A stretch of 64,000 nucleotides of DNA from Arthrobacter sp. FB24 (lineage in GTDB: Bacteria; Actinomycetota; Actinomycetes; Actinomycetales; Micrococcaceae), in assembly GCF_000196235.1 (NCBI RefSeq), contig NC_008541.1, forward strand, positions 62,001-126,000, written 5' to 3'. The translations under genes were made by a program, and so were the position numbers. Of this stretch, positions 16,291-25,220 are shown in pieces. Within the stretch, counting starts at the first letter, position 1; the number at the start of each line of letters is the position of its first letter. A model generated the notes under the pieces. The model saw only the letters and a program-made list of their open reading frames with translations. It was not told the origin of the DNA and searched no databases.

Positions 16291-16845
16291 ATGACCACAC
16301 TGTCGGATCGACCCAACACCGCCTTGCTGGTGATCGACGTCCAGAACGGGGTGGTGGCCGATGCTTACCAGCGCGACGCCGTCGTCGCCAATATCGCCAC
16401 CCTCGTGGCCAAAGCGCGCGGCGAACGCGTGCCGATCGTCTGGATCCAGCACTCGGATGAGCAACTGGAAAAGGGAAGCGCACCCTGGGAGTACGTCCCG
16501 GAGCTGACGCGCCAGGAACCGGAACCGCTGGTGCACAAGTCGTTCGCGGACTCCTTCGAGGACACCGACCTTGAAGATGTCCTGGCCGCGGCGGCTGTCG
16601 GGCGCCTGGTGGTGGCGGGCGCGCAGACGGACGAGTGCATCCGCTCCACGATCCACGGCGCCTTCGTCCGCGGCTACGACGTGACGCTCGTTGGTGATGC
16701 GCACACCACCGAGGACCAGAGCGAGTGGGGCGCCCCGCCGCCGGACAAGGTCATCGCGCACACCAACCTCTACTGGAAGTACCACACGGCACCAGGCCGC
16801 ACTGCTGCGGTTGAAGACACCCAGGACGTAACTTTCGCAGGGTGA
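16291..16845 (+). CDS. Isochorismatase-like cysteine hydrolase
   Basis: 184 residues. ALLVIDVQNGVV carries the catalytic Asp (about residue 15), a lysine follows in the LVHKSF region (about 83), and GAQTDECIRST carries the nucleophilic Cys (about 116), so the Asp-Lys-Cys triad of the family is intact. Relatives hydrolyse amides such as nicotinamide, ureidoacrylate or isochorismate. The subfamily cannot be fixed here. The start is ATG 16291 with GAGGAGC; the upstream ATG lacks one. A flavin amine oxidase follows 77 bp later, which could hint at amine/amide catabolism. Confidence 0.85.
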   Translation: MTTLSDRPNTALLVIDVQNGVVADAYQRDAVVANIATLVAKARGERVPIVWIQHSDEQLEKGSAPWEYVPELTRQEPEPLVHKSFADSFEDTDLEDVLAAAAVGRLVVAGAQTDECIRSTIHGAFVRGYDVTLVGDAHTTEDQSEWGAPPPDKVIAHTNLYWKYHTAPGRTAAVEDTQDVTFAG

Positions 16846-16922
16846 AACGGGCAACCCGGAAGAATAGGTCCCGGCAACAGGCCTCTTGACGAGGCCGCGG
16901 GACGGAGTTGGGTGGAGCTGTG

Positions 16923-18023
16923 ATGGAAGTTGACGTCGTCGTGGTCGGCGGAGGGGCGATGGGGTCCGCTGCTGCGTGGCAGCTTGCACGCCGCGGCAGG
17001 TCCGTTGTTCTCCTGGAGCAATTCGAACAGGGGCATCACATCGGCGCCTCCCACGGCGCGACCCGCAATTTCAACATGGCCTACGCCGAGGGCGATTACC
17101 TGGACCTGGTCACCGAGGCCAAGGATCTCTGGGACGAGCTCGAGGGTGCAACGGGCATGCAGCTCCTGGACCTCGTGGGCCTGGTGAACCACGGCAACGT
17201 CCGGCGGCTGCGGGACGTCCGGTCGTCACACGCCGAGCGCGGCATTGAGAGCCACTTCCTTCCCGCAACAGAGGCCGCAGAGCGCTGGCGGGGGATGAAC
17301 TTCAGGGGTGACGTCCTGGTGGTGCCCGGCTCCGGACGGGTCCGTGCCGCTGACGCGCTGCTGGCGCTTCGCCACGCCGCCGAGGCGCACGGCGCCCGCT
17401 TTGAATACTCGACGCCGGCCCGCGACATCCGCGTTGAGGGCGACCGCGCCGTCGTTGTCATTGACTCCGGCGAGATCACCGCGCGCCGTGTGGTGGTCAC
17501 CGCCGGCGCATGGACCAGCAAGCTTCTCGGGAGCACGGTCCCGCTCCCGAGGCTCGTGGTCACGCAGGAGCAGCCGGCGCACTTCACGCCCTTGGACGAC
17601 TCGCTGACCTGGCCCAGCTTCAACCACAACCCCGATCCGGACGACCCCCGCGACGCGTACTGGTACGGCCCCGTCTATGGCATGCTCACCCCGGGCGAGG
17701 GCATCAAGGCAGGCTGGCACGGCGTGGGGCCGGTGACGGACCCGGACGGGCGCAGCTTCACGCCCGAACCTGTCCAGCTGGAGGCGCTGGTGCGCTACGT
17801 CCGGGAGTGGCTGCCGGGCGTGGATGCGGAGTCAGCGGCTCCCATGAGTTGCACGTACACCAGCACCGCCAACGAGGACTTCGTGCTGGACCGTTTCGGT
17901 CCCGTAGTGGTGGGGGCCGGCTTCTCCGGCCACGGGTTCAAGTTCACCCCGGCCGTTGGCCGGGTGCTTGCAGACCTGGCCGACGGCGGGGGCGCACCCG
18001 CCCGTTTCACCGCCCGGCGCTAG
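16923..18023 (+). CDS. Monomeric sarcosine oxidase / N-methyltryptophan oxidase family flavoprotein
   Basis: A 366-residue FAD-dependent amine oxidase. VVGGGAMGSAAAWQLARRG (residues 6-24) binds the ADP part of FAD. SCTYTSTANEDFVLDRFGP (about 304-322) matches the segment that carries the covalent flavin cysteine in monomeric sarcosine oxidase, and GFSGHGFKFTP (about 331-341) is the family C-terminal motif. It would oxidise an N-methyl amino acid, giving formaldehyde and H2O2. Formaldehyde enters one-carbon folate metabolism, matching the glycine-linked operon elsewhere in the window. The start is ATG 16923 (GGTGGAG); GTG 16920 is possible. Confidence 0.9.
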   Translation: MEVDVVVVGGGAMGSAAAWQLARRGRSVVLLEQFEQGHHIGASHGATRNFNMAYAEGDYLDLVTEAKDLWDELEGATGMQLLDLVGLVNHGNVRRLRDVRSSHAERGIESHFLPATEAAERWRGMNFRGDVLVVPGSGRVRAADALLALRHAAEAHGARFEYSTPARDIRVEGDRAVVVIDSGEITARRVVVTAGAWTSKLLGSTVPLPRLVVTQEQPAHFTPLDDSLTWPSFNHNPDPDDPRDAYWYGPVYGMLTPGEGIKAGWHGVGPVTDPDGRSFTPEPVQLEALVRYVREWLPGVDAESAAPMSCTYTSTANEDFVLDRFGPVVVGAGFSGHGFKFTPAVGRVLADLADGGGAPARFTARR

Positions 18024-18079
18024 GGTCAGGCCGCCGGGCCGCAGGACGGATTTTGCCGGAACGGGTAGCGTAGGGTGAC

Positions 18080-18631
18080 ATGCGCAACGGTCGGCTGGTT
18101 CTCTGCATCCTCGCGGTGCTGTCCGTCGTCGCCGCCTTCTTCCTGGGTATCGCGGCGCCCGCAAGTGCCGCACCCTGCCCGGACAAGCAGGTTCCGGCTG
18201 CCGCGGGCGGCTTCTGCGTTTCCGGCGGCCCGCCTTCCCCGGCACCCACAGCTTCGGCAACTGCCCCTGCCGGGCCAGCCAGCCCCGGACCAGCCCAGGG
18301 CGGGTCCGGTCCCGCAGACACCCAGCCCGCAGTTCCCGGTTCCGCCGCAGAAAACCTGCCGTCGCAGGAAAGCGTGGCCACTCTGGGGTCAGCGTCCGCC
18401 CCTTCAGCGTCCGCCGGTACGCCGTCAGCTGCCGGCTTTGCCACTCCGGCGAGGGTGTCGTCGCCGGTGCCGTCCCGCTCAGCGCGGACATTGACAGCCG
18501 CTCCGCCGGATTCCGGCAGGGCCGCGGCGGGGACCGTTCCCCTTGCCGGATACCTGATGGCCATCGGCGGCGGGATGCTCCTGCTCTCCGCCGCCTTCGG
18601 TTTCATGAGGATCCGTCCCGCAGCCCGCTGA
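18080..18631 (+). CDS. Secreted/cell-wall low-complexity protein with C-terminal membrane segment
   Basis: 183 residues: signal peptide (MRNGR, hydrophobic core, cleavage near ASA-AP at about 31), a cysteine pair in the next 20 residues, a long Pro/Ser/Ala/Thr-rich stalk (about 48-155), a hydrophobic segment (LAGYLMAIGGGMLLLSAAFG, about 156-175) and a basic end (MRIRPAAR). The C-terminal arrangement resembles a sortase anchor, but no LPXTG is present, so it is more likely a membrane-tethered wall stalk. TAGCGT 8 nt before the ATG suggests a leaderless mRNA. Confidence 0.65.
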   Translation: MRNGRLVLCILAVLSVVAAFFLGIAAPASAAPCPDKQVPAAAGGFCVSGGPPSPAPTASATAPAGPASPGPAQGGSGPADTQPAVPGSAAENLPSQESVATLGSASAPSASAGTPSAAGFATPARVSSPVPSRSARTLTAAPPDSGRAAAGTVPLAGYLMAIGGGMLLLSAAFGFMRIRPAAR

Positions 18632-18788
18632 GCGGCGGCGCTTTCCCGGCAGTCCGCAACCTTCGGCTAGGCTGGCAGCGAGAGGCCGTCGACTCCCGTT
18701 GCCCGCTGTGGCCGGTGTTGACGGTGCGTCCGGACAACGGGGGGTATGCATCCGTGAGGCAAGAACCTGACCTGAAGCGGGGCCGGCC

Positions 18789-19442
18789 ATGATGCCCGCA
18801 AATGCCGTTGACGAGCTCACGGGGATAGCCGGCTTCGCCGCCCGCGGTATCGACACGCTCGGGGAGTGGGGCGTGGGACTGTTCACCTTCGCCGAAACCA
18901 TCATCCCGCCCATCCCGAGCGAGGTCATCCTGCCGCTGGCGGGCTTCCTCACCAAGCAGGGGAGCATGAGCCTGGCCCTGGTGTTCGTCACCAGCACGCT
19001 CGGCGCTTACGCCGGTGCGCTCCTGCTGTACTGGATTGGCGCGAAGCTTGGCCTGGAGCGGGCCATCCGCGGGCTGTCCCGGCTTCCGCTGATGGACCGT
19101 GAGGACTTCGAGAAGGCGGCCGACTGGTTCCAGCGCCACGGCAAATCCGCGGTGTTCTTCGGCCGGTTCCTGCCCGGTGTGCGCAGCCTGATTTCCCTGC
19201 CCGCGGGTGCGGAGAAAATGAACCTGGCCACGTTCAGCATCTTCACGATTGCCGGGAGCGGGCTCTGGAATGCCCTGCTGATCGGTCTCGGTGTGCTCCT
19301 CGGAGCGCAGTACCGGCTGATCGAGGAGTACTCCAAGTACCTCAACTACGCCGTCTATGCCGCGCTAGCGGCCGTGATTGCCTGGGTTTCGATCAGGGCC
19401 TACCGGCGGCAGCGTGAACGCGTGGACCAGAACCAGCGCTGA
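18789..19442 (+). CDS. DedA family membrane protein
   Basis: A 217-residue DedA/SNARE-associated protein. FAETIIPPIPSEVILPLAGF (about 35-54) and GRFLPGVRSLISLPAG (about 125-140) are the two conserved re-entrant motifs, with the family arginines in the second. Four to five membrane segments end in a basic tail (AYRRQRERVDQNQR). DedA proteins are linked to proton-motive-force homeostasis and undecaprenyl-phosphate or phospholipid flipping. A TAGGCT element near 18668-18673 gives a plausible promoter with a leader of about 110 nt. It converges on the LacI gene, with 11 bp between stops. Confidence 0.9.
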   Translation: MMPANAVDELTGIAGFAARGIDTLGEWGVGLFTFAETIIPPIPSEVILPLAGFLTKQGSMSLALVFVTSTLGAYAGALLLYWIGAKLGLERAIRGLSRLPLMDREDFEKAADWFQRHGKSAVFFGRFLPGVRSLISLPAGAEKMNLATFSIFTIAGSGLWNALLIGLGVLLGAQYRLIEEYSKYLNYAVYAALAAVIAWVSIRAYRRQRERVDQNQR

Positions 19443-19453
19443 GTGGAGTTTCG

Positions 19454-20506
19454 TCAGGCTGTAGAGCCGCGGACCACCAAGGAGCTTTCCAGTGTCACCT
19501 GGGGCTGCTCCAGCGGGCGGCCCTCCATGAGGGAGCGCAACTGCTCGCCGGCCTTGAGCCCGAGGGGCGTGGCCGGGAGGTGAACGCTTGTCAGGCCCGG
19601 ATTGCTGGTCGCAGAATACGGCAGGTCATCGAATCCCGCCACCGCCAGTTCTTCGGGGATCCGCACCCCCGCAACGCGCGCTTCCTGCAGCACGCCGTAG
19701 GCGTGCGTATCGGTACCGCAGACGACGGCGGTGACCCCGTTCCGCCGCCACTGCGGCCACGCCCGGGCGAACGCCGCGGCCGCGGTCCCGACGTCGATGG
19801 TGGTGCTGATGATGCATTCGGGCGGCACTGAAATCCCGCGCACAGCTGCTTCCTCGAGGAACGCGGTGCGCCGCACGTCGAAGGTGGCCGTGCCCGTCAC
19901 GCTGTCCACGTAGGCCGCGCACTTGTGCCCCGCGGCGGCCAGGTGCGCCGCCAGCTCCCGGGCGCCGTGCGCCACGTCAAGGTTCACCGACGGGGCGTAG
20001 GCTTCCAGGCCGGGAGCGTCGAGCAGCACCAGCGGGCCCGCGGCCGACAGTTCCTCCAGGAATTCGGCGTCCGGGGCGTCCACCAGAAGCCCTGCGGGCC
20101 GTAGCGCCATCAGCTTCCGGACGTCGTCGGCCTGCGGAAACTCTCCGGCCTCCGTGACGGACAAAAGCAGCTGGTAGTCCGCGCCCAGGGATTCGCGCAC
20201 CCCGGCGATCACCTTGGCGAAGAACGGATTGGAGATGTCCGGCGCCACCAGGATGACAATCGAGCTCACGCCCTTGGCCAGGGAGCTGCCGATGCCGTCC
20301 ACCACATAGCCCAGTTCGGAGATGGCGTCCCGCACCCGCGAAATGTTGTCCTCCGACACACGGCCGCGGGTCTTGCCGTTGGCCACCAGGGACACGGTGG
20401 CCGTGGAAACCCCCGCGCGGGCGGCAACCATGGCAGCCGTGACCCGCGGAGCTGCGGCCCTGGGTCCCGTGCCCGGCGGGTGCTGTACGTGGTGCGCGGA
20501 TTCCAT
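19454..20506 (-). CDS. LacI family transcriptional regulator of the nucleoside operon
   Basis: 350 residues. The helix-turn-helix MVAARAGVSTATVSLVANGK (about 26-45) and hinge are followed by a periplasmic-binding-protein-like effector domain (for example IVILVAPDISNPFFAKVI, CGTDTHAYGVLQEARVAGVR, AVAGFDDLPYSA). It lies divergent from nucleoside hydrolase, MFS and ribokinase genes, with a double operator between them, so it most likely represses them until a nucleoside or ribose signal binds. TACGAT lies 7 nt before the ATG, so the mRNA is probably leaderless. Confidence 0.9.
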   Translation of the reverse strand: MESAHHVQHPPGTGPRAAAPRVTAAMVAARAGVSTATVSLVANGKTRGRVSEDNISRVRDAISELGYVVDGIGSSLAKGVSSIVILVAPDISNPFFAKVIAGVRESLGADYQLLLSVTEAGEFPQADDVRKLMALRPAGLLVDAPDAEFLEELSAAGPLVLLDAPGLEAYAPSVNLDVAHGARELAAHLAAAGHKCAAYVDSVTGTATFDVRRTAFLEEAAVRGISVPPECIISTTIDVGTAAAAFARAWPQWRRNGVTAVVCGTDTHAYGVLQEARVAGVRIPEELAVAGFDDLPYSATSNPGLTSVHLPATPLGLKAGEQLRSLMEGRPLEQPQVTLESSLVVRGSTA

Positions 20507-20513
20507 ACCCTCG

Positions 20514-20519
20514 ATCGTA
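20514..20519 (-). promoter_or_regulatory. -10 box of leaderless LacI gene
   Basis: TACGAT on the minus strand, 7 nt before ATG 20506. Confidence 0.45.
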
Positions 20520-20575
20520 GTGGGCCCGGCGCACCCTTACGCCGCTCCACGTGAGACTTCATGCCGCACAAGGCA

Positions 20576-20610
20576 TCAAGCGCTTAACGCAATTAACGTT
20601 AAGCGCTTGA
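20576..20610. promoter_or_regulatory. Double LacI-type operator
   Basis: A perfect 14-bp inverted repeat (TCAAGCGCTTAACG and its reverse complement) separated by 7 bp. Each arm contains the palindrome AAGCGCTT, a typical LacI-family core; the two centres are 23 bp apart, about two helical turns, so two dimers could bind the same DNA face. Confidence 0.75.
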
Positions 20611-20636
20611 CGTGATCATTGCGGAGGTGTCATGAT
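20607..20636 (+). promoter_or_regulatory. Promoter of the nucleoside hydrolase operon
   Basis: -35 TTGACG (20607-20612) overlaps the second operator arm; -10 CATGAT (20631-20636) follows after 18 bp. The overlap predicts direct repression. Confidence 0.5.
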
Positions 20637-20695
20637 CTCCCTGTTTGCTTTTGCACCCCGCCTCCGGGCGGGCCCCCAACGACGTGGAGATAGAC

Positions 20696-21715
20696 GTGGA
20701 CCCCAACCCCGTGACCCCTGCCCGCAAGAAGATCATCCTGGACTGCGACCCCGGGCATGACGACGCCGTGGCCCTGCTGCTGGCGCACGGCAACCCCGAT
20801 ATCGAACTGCTTGCCGTCACCACGGTGGTGGGCAACCAGACCCTCGAAAAAGTCACCCGCAACGCCCTGTCCGTCGGCACGATCGCCGGCATCACGGGCG
20901 TCCCCTTCGCCGCCGGCTGCGACCGCCCGCTGGTGCGCACCATCGAAACCGCGCCGGACATCCACGGCGAAACCGGCATGGACGGCCCCGCCCAGCCCGA
21001 GTCCGCCATAGAGCTGGACCCGCGCCACGCCGTCGACCTCATCATCGATACGGTGATGGCGCATGAGCCAGGCACCGTGACCCTTGTCCCCACCGCCGGC
21101 CTCACCAACATCGCCATGGCCGCCCGCAAGGAACCGCGCATCGTTGAACGCGTCAAGGAAGTCGTCCTGATGGGCGGCGGCTACCACGTGGGCAACTGGA
21201 GCGCCGTGGCCGAATTCAACATCATCATCGACCCCGAAGCCGCTCACATCGTGTTCAACGAGGCCTGGCCCGTGGTCATGGTGGGCCTGGACCTCACCCA
21301 CCAGGCGCTCGCCACCCCAGAGGTGGTCGAGAAGATCGCCGCCGTGGGCACCGCGCCCGCCAGGTTCGTCATGGAACTGATGGAGTTCTTCACCAAGACC
21401 TACAAGGACGCCCAGGGCTTCGACTACCCGCCGGTCCACGACCCCTGCGCCGTGGCTTACGTGATCGATCCAAGCATCGTCACGACCCTTAAGGTTCCTG
21501 TGGACATCGAACTGCACGGCAGGCTGACCCTCGGGATGACCGTTGCAGACTTCCGTGCCCCGGCCCCGGCAGACTGCAACACCTCCGTGGCCGTTGACCT
21601 GGACCACGAAAGGTTCTGGAACCTCGTCACCGACGCCCTCATCCGGATCGGCGAACCCGCGCTCGCGGCACCGGCCGTCGTCGCAGCCGGCGCAGCAACC
21701 GGAGGGGTCAAGTAA
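20696..21715 (+). CDS. Nucleoside hydrolase (inosine/uridine-preferring type)
   Basis: 339 residues. DCDPGHDDAVALLLAHG (about 15-31) is the calcium-binding aspartate cluster of the family; LMGGGYHVGNWSAVAEFNI and HDPCAVAYVIDPSI complete the active site with Asn and the general-acid-region His. It splits ribonucleosides into base and ribose. The start is GTG 20696, with GGAG at 6-7 nt; GTG 20684 is possible. It is the first gene of a three-gene operon ending in ribokinase, which would phosphorylate the ribose released. Confidence 0.9.
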   Translation: MDPNPVTPARKKIILDCDPGHDDAVALLLAHGNPDIELLAVTTVVGNQTLEKVTRNALSVGTIAGITGVPFAAGCDRPLVRTIETAPDIHGETGMDGPAQPESAIELDPRHAVDLIIDTVMAHEPGTVTLVPTAGLTNIAMAARKEPRIVERVKEVVLMGGGYHVGNWSAVAEFNIIIDPEAAHIVFNEAWPVVMVGLDLTHQALATPEVVEKIAAVGTAPARFVMELMEFFTKTYKDAQGFDYPPVHDPCAVAYVIDPSIVTTLKVPVDIELHGRLTLGMTVADFRAPAPADCNTSVAVDLDHERFWNLVTDALIRIGEPALAAPAVVAAGAATGGVK

Positions 21716-23140
21716 ATGACCACCCTCACCGAAACCAAGACCACCCGCGGCAACGTCACTGCCCTGATGGTGGCCCTGCTGGCCGCCTGCGTTGCGTTCC
21801 AGCTCAATGCCTCCATGCTCAGCCCGGCCCTGGTGACCATGGGGAAGGAACTCAACACCGACCAGGCCGTCATCGGCCTGTCCCAGACCTGGTTCTTCAC
21901 CGCGGCCGCGCTGTTTTCACTCTTCCTGCCGCGCCTGAGCGACATCATCGGACGGAAGAAGATCCTGATCGGCATGATGCTGCTGATGGCCGTCGGCTCG
22001 GTCATTGCCGCGCTCGCCCCGGACGTCACGTGGCTCTTCGTAGGCCGCATCATCCAGGGTGTCAGCGGCCCCACCGTTCCGCTGTGCCTGATCATGCTGC
22101 GTTCCGCCGTCAGCAACCCGCGCAAATACGGCACGCTCATGGGCCTCATCACGGCGGTCAACGGCGGCGTGGCAGGCGTTGACTCCTTCGTGGGCGGCTA
22201 CTTTGCCGAGCACTTCGGCTTCCGCAGCATCTTCTGGCTGATGGTGGTCCTGGCACTGGTGGCCACTGCGCTGATCGCGCTGCTCGCCGGCGAAAGCAAG
22301 CCCGCGGCCGGCACCACCATGGACTGGCTCGGCGTCTTCTTCATTGTTGTGGCCGTCGGCGCGCTGCTGACCGCCCTCAACGAGGGCTCCAAGCTGGTGG
22401 GCGGCTTCTCGGCGGGCACCCTCGTGCTGGCCACCGGGCTGGTGGCCGTCGCCGCCGTCGCCTTTTACGCCTTCTGGACCGTGGAAAAGCGCTCCAAGCA
22501 GCCCATGGTGGAAACCGTCCACCTGCGCCAGCGCTCCACGTGGGCGCCCCTGCTGACCACCACGCTCACCATGACCGGAATCTTCGCAGTCATCAACGGC
22601 ATCGTCCCCGCTTACGTGCAGGCGGCGGCTCCGGGCTTCGGAGTGGGTCCCACGGAAATGTCGCTGATCATCCTGACCCCGTACGCCTTGCTTGGCTGGG
22701 TGGTGGGCCCGCTCAGCGGCAGGCTGGCTCCGGTCCTTGGCTACACCAGGGTGCTTCGCATCGGCCTGCTGGGCAGCATCGCCGCGCTCGCCCTGATTGC
22801 GTTCTTCGGCCTGGGCAGCCTGCCGATGATGATCGCCGGAACGGTCTTGCTGGGCATCATGTACGCCGGTACGGTCAACATCATGCTAAACGGACTAGGA
22901 GTGGTGCTCTCTCCCGCCGGAAACCCGGGCTTCCTGCCGGGCATGAACGCAGGCGCCTTCAACCTCGGCGCCGGACTCAGCTTCCTGGTGCTGCCCGCCG
23001 TGCTGGTGGCAACCTCCGCCCTCGGCGATGCCAAGGCGTCCTACCTGACCGTCGTGGTGGTCGGTCTGGTCATCACCATTGCCGCCTTCGGCGCCTCGCT
23101 CCTGATCCCCAAGCCGGTTGAAGCCGAGGTGGCCGAATGA
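21716..23140 (+). CDS. MFS transporter (DHA2-like, probably 14 TM), putative nucleoside importer
   Basis: 474 residues with 12-14 hydrophobic helices. Motif A is RLSDIIGRKKILIGMMLL (after TM2, about 76-93), and GRIIQGVSGPTVPLCLIM lies in TM4. The drug/H+ antiporter-2 family usually exports drugs, but position between nucleoside hydrolase and ribokinase argues for nucleoside or ribose uptake. The ATG follows the hydrolase stop directly (TAA-ATG), so translation is coupled. It ends in ATGA overlap with the ribokinase gene. Confidence 0.85.
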   Translation: MTTLTETKTTRGNVTALMVALLAACVAFQLNASMLSPALVTMGKELNTDQAVIGLSQTWFFTAAALFSLFLPRLSDIIGRKKILIGMMLLMAVGSVIAALAPDVTWLFVGRIIQGVSGPTVPLCLIMLRSAVSNPRKYGTLMGLITAVNGGVAGVDSFVGGYFAEHFGFRSIFWLMVVLALVATALIALLAGESKPAAGTTMDWLGVFFIVVAVGALLTALNEGSKLVGGFSAGTLVLATGLVAVAAVAFYAFWTVEKRSKQPMVETVHLRQRSTWAPLLTTTLTMTGIFAVINGIVPAYVQAAAPGFGVGPTEMSLIILTPYALLGWVVGPLSGRLAPVLGYTRVLRIGLLGSIAALALIAFFGLGSLPMMIAGTVLLGIMYAGTVNIMLNGLGVVLSPAGNPGFLPGMNAGAFNLGAGLSFLVLPAVLVATSALGDAKASYLTVVVVGLVITIAAFGASLLIPKPVEAEVAE

Positions 23141-24111
23141 GCGCCGGAGCGGAAGCGCACGGCCGGATCGTCGTCGTCGGCTCCCTGAATGCGGACCTGA
23201 CTATCTACTGCGAACGGCTCCCGCTGCCGGGAGAGACGGTCCACGGCACCGGATTCGCCGTGAATCCCGGTGGCAAGAGCGCCAACCAGGCCGTGGCAGC
23301 CAGCCTGCTGGGCGGGGCGGTCAGCCTCGTCGGCGCCGTGGGGGACGACTCCAACGGCGAGATGCTCCTCTCCTCAACCGCCGGCGCCGGCGTGGACATC
23401 TCGCACGTGCGCACCTCGGAGTCCGCCGCTACGGGAGTCGCCGTGATCGCGGTGGACGCGCACGGCGAGAACAACATCATTATCTCGGCGGGAGCCAACG
23501 GAACCCTTGCTCCCGCCGACGTCGCGGCGTCAGCGGACGTGTTCGCCGGCGCCTCCGTGGTGTGTCTCTGCCTAGAGGTCAGCCTGGACACCGTTGAAGC
23601 CGCCGCCCGGACAGGGCACGACGCCGGCGCGACAGTCCTGCTCAACCTCTCACCTTATGGCGAGATCCCCCCGGGCCTGGCGGAACTGACCGATGTCCTG
23701 CTGGTCAATGCGCACGAGGCGTCGCTGTTTCTGGGGTCCGGGGAGATGCCTGGTGCGGAAGCGCACGACGCCGCGTGGGATGGCGTCCGGGAGCGTTTCG
23801 CCGAGCGCGGGCTACAGCGGGTCCTGGTCACTTTGGGGGCCAGCGGCTCGGTAGTGCTCGACTCGCTGGTTTCAGGGACGGACCGTGTCACCCGGACCGC
23901 GCCGGTCACGGTCCATGCGGTGGACACCACGGGCGCCGGTGATGCGTTCACCGGCGCCGTGGCCGCACGGCTCGCCGCCGGCGAGCCGCTCGCCGAAGCC
24001 GCTGCCTTCGCCTCCGTGGCGGCGGCACTCGCCGCTACCCGGAAGGGCACGCAGGCTGCCTACGCCGGCGTGGCCGACGTGGAGCGGATGAGGGCGAGAT
24101 TGCTTAGCTAG
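23137..24111 (+). CDS. rbsK: Ribokinase (PfkB family)
   Basis: 324 residues. GSLNADLTIYCERLPLPGET (about 11-30) opens the sugar site, NPGGKSANQAVAASLLGG is the first PfkB signature, and DTTGAGDAFTGAVAARLAAG is the second, with the catalytic Asp. It phosphorylates ribose to ribose-5-phosphate in the cytoplasm. The 4-bp ATGA overlap with the transporter gene couples them. With nucleoside hydrolase upstream this makes a complete nucleoside-to-ribose-5-phosphate route. It converges with the Gfo/Idh gene with a 4-bp overlap of stops. Confidence 0.9.
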   Translation: MSAGAEAHGRIVVVGSLNADLTIYCERLPLPGETVHGTGFAVNPGGKSANQAVAASLLGGAVSLVGAVGDDSNGEMLLSSTAGAGVDISHVRTSESAATGVAVIAVDAHGENNIIISAGANGTLAPADVAASADVFAGASVVCLCLEVSLDTVEAAARTGHDAGATVLLNLSPYGEIPPGLAELTDVLLVNAHEASLFLGSGEMPGAEAHDAAWDGVRERFAERGLQRVLVTLGASGSVVLDSLVSGTDRVTRTAPVTVHAVDTTGAGDAFTGAVAARLAAGEPLAEAAAFASVAAALAATRKGTQAAYAGVADVERMRARLLS

Positions 24112-25220
24112 GAGTTGATTTCCTGCGGCAGAGCGGCCAGATCCGCCAGTTCGACGGCCGAGGGCCGCTCGACTGTGCTGGCAATCCGCACCGAGGCTCC
24201 CGTGTGCGCTGACGCGAGCACGGACTCCATGACTTCGAGCACGTGGAACGCCAGCGCCCCGCCGGCGCGCGGTTCGGCGCCCGCCGGGGTTGCTGCGATG
24301 TCCGCGATGCCGTAGCCGCGGCCCGAGTCGATGTATCCGGCGGATACAGGGAGCGTTTCCCAGGACTCGCCTCCGAGCCGGAAGAGCTGCACGTCGCCGT
24401 CGAAGTGGTTGGGGTCAGGAACGGAGAGCGAACCCTTCTCCCCGTGGATTTCGATATTGGGGGACTTGCTTTGCACGGCGTCGAAGCTCATGACCAGGGT
24501 CGAAAGGGCCCCCGACGCGTGGACCAGGACACCGGTGACGTGCGTGTCGATGTTCACTGGAATGACCTGTCCGGCACGCTCGCCGGAGCCGATGGTGCGC
24601 TCAGTGCGGGTGTGGCTGGCGGCGCCCATTACCGAGACGACGGGACCCAGCAGCGTCACGAGGGCGCTCACGTAGTAGGGGCCCATGTCCAGAAGCGGTC
24701 CGCCACCGGGTTGATAGTAGAAGTCCGGATTCGGGTGCCAGCGCTCGTGGCCGGGCGTGACCATGGTAGCCGTTGCCGCGATCGGGGAACCGATCAGGCC
24801 GTCGTCGATGGCCTTCCTGGCCGTCTGAATGCCGGTACCCAGCACTGTGTCCGGGGCGCAACCGACCACAACGCCGGCTTCGCGGGCGGCGGTTATGACC
24901 TCCCGGGCTTCGTCGGTGGTGGCAGCGAGCGGTTTCTCGCCGTAGACGCTTTTGCCGGCAGCGATGGCCTTGAGCGCAACATCGGCATGGGCGGCGGGGA
25001 TAGTGAGGTTTAGGACGAGGTCGATATCGTCCGCCGCAATCAGCTCATCGACCGAAACGGCCCGGACGCCTTCGTAGCTGTCTGCGATCTCCTGTGCGCG
25101 GGCGGTGTCAAGGTCTGCAACAGCCACCAGACGCACCTGCTCCAGCCTGCGGAAGTTGGTCAGGTACTGGGCAACGATCTTGCCGCAGCCAATGATTCCT
25201 ACGTTCAACGGCTTGCCCAC
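24108..25220 (-). CDS. Gfo/Idh/MocA family sugar oxidoreductase (last gene of ABC operon)
   Basis: 370 residues. The Rossmann motif GIIGCGKIVAQY (residues 8-19) is followed by the Glu-Lys-Pro signature YGEKPLAAT (about 93-101) whose Lys acts in catalysis; the C-terminal beta-sheet domain contains HERWHPNPDFYYQPGGGPLLDMGPYY. Members oxidise or reduce sugar hydroxyls with NAD(P). GTG 25220 has AAAGGGG and overlaps the ThuA gene by 16 bp. Together with ThuA, the isomerase and a second dehydrogenase it fits a 3-keto-sugar type breakdown route. Confidence 0.85.
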   Translation of the reverse strand: MGKPLNVGIIGCGKIVAQYLTNFRRLEQVRLVAVADLDTARAQEIADSYEGVRAVSVDELIAADDIDLVLNLTIPAAHADVALKAIAAGKSVYGEKPLAATTDEAREVITAAREAGVVVGCAPDTVLGTGIQTARKAIDDGLIGSPIAATATMVTPGHERWHPNPDFYYQPGGGPLLDMGPYYVSALVTLLGPVVSVMGAASHTRTERTIGSGERAGQVIPVNIDTHVTGVLVHASGALSTLVMSFDAVQSKSPNIEIHGEKGSLSVPDPNHFDGDVQLFRLGGESWETLPVSAGYIDSGRGYGIADIAATPAGAEPRAGGALAFHVLEVMESVLASAHTGASVRIASTVERPSAVELADLAALPQEINS

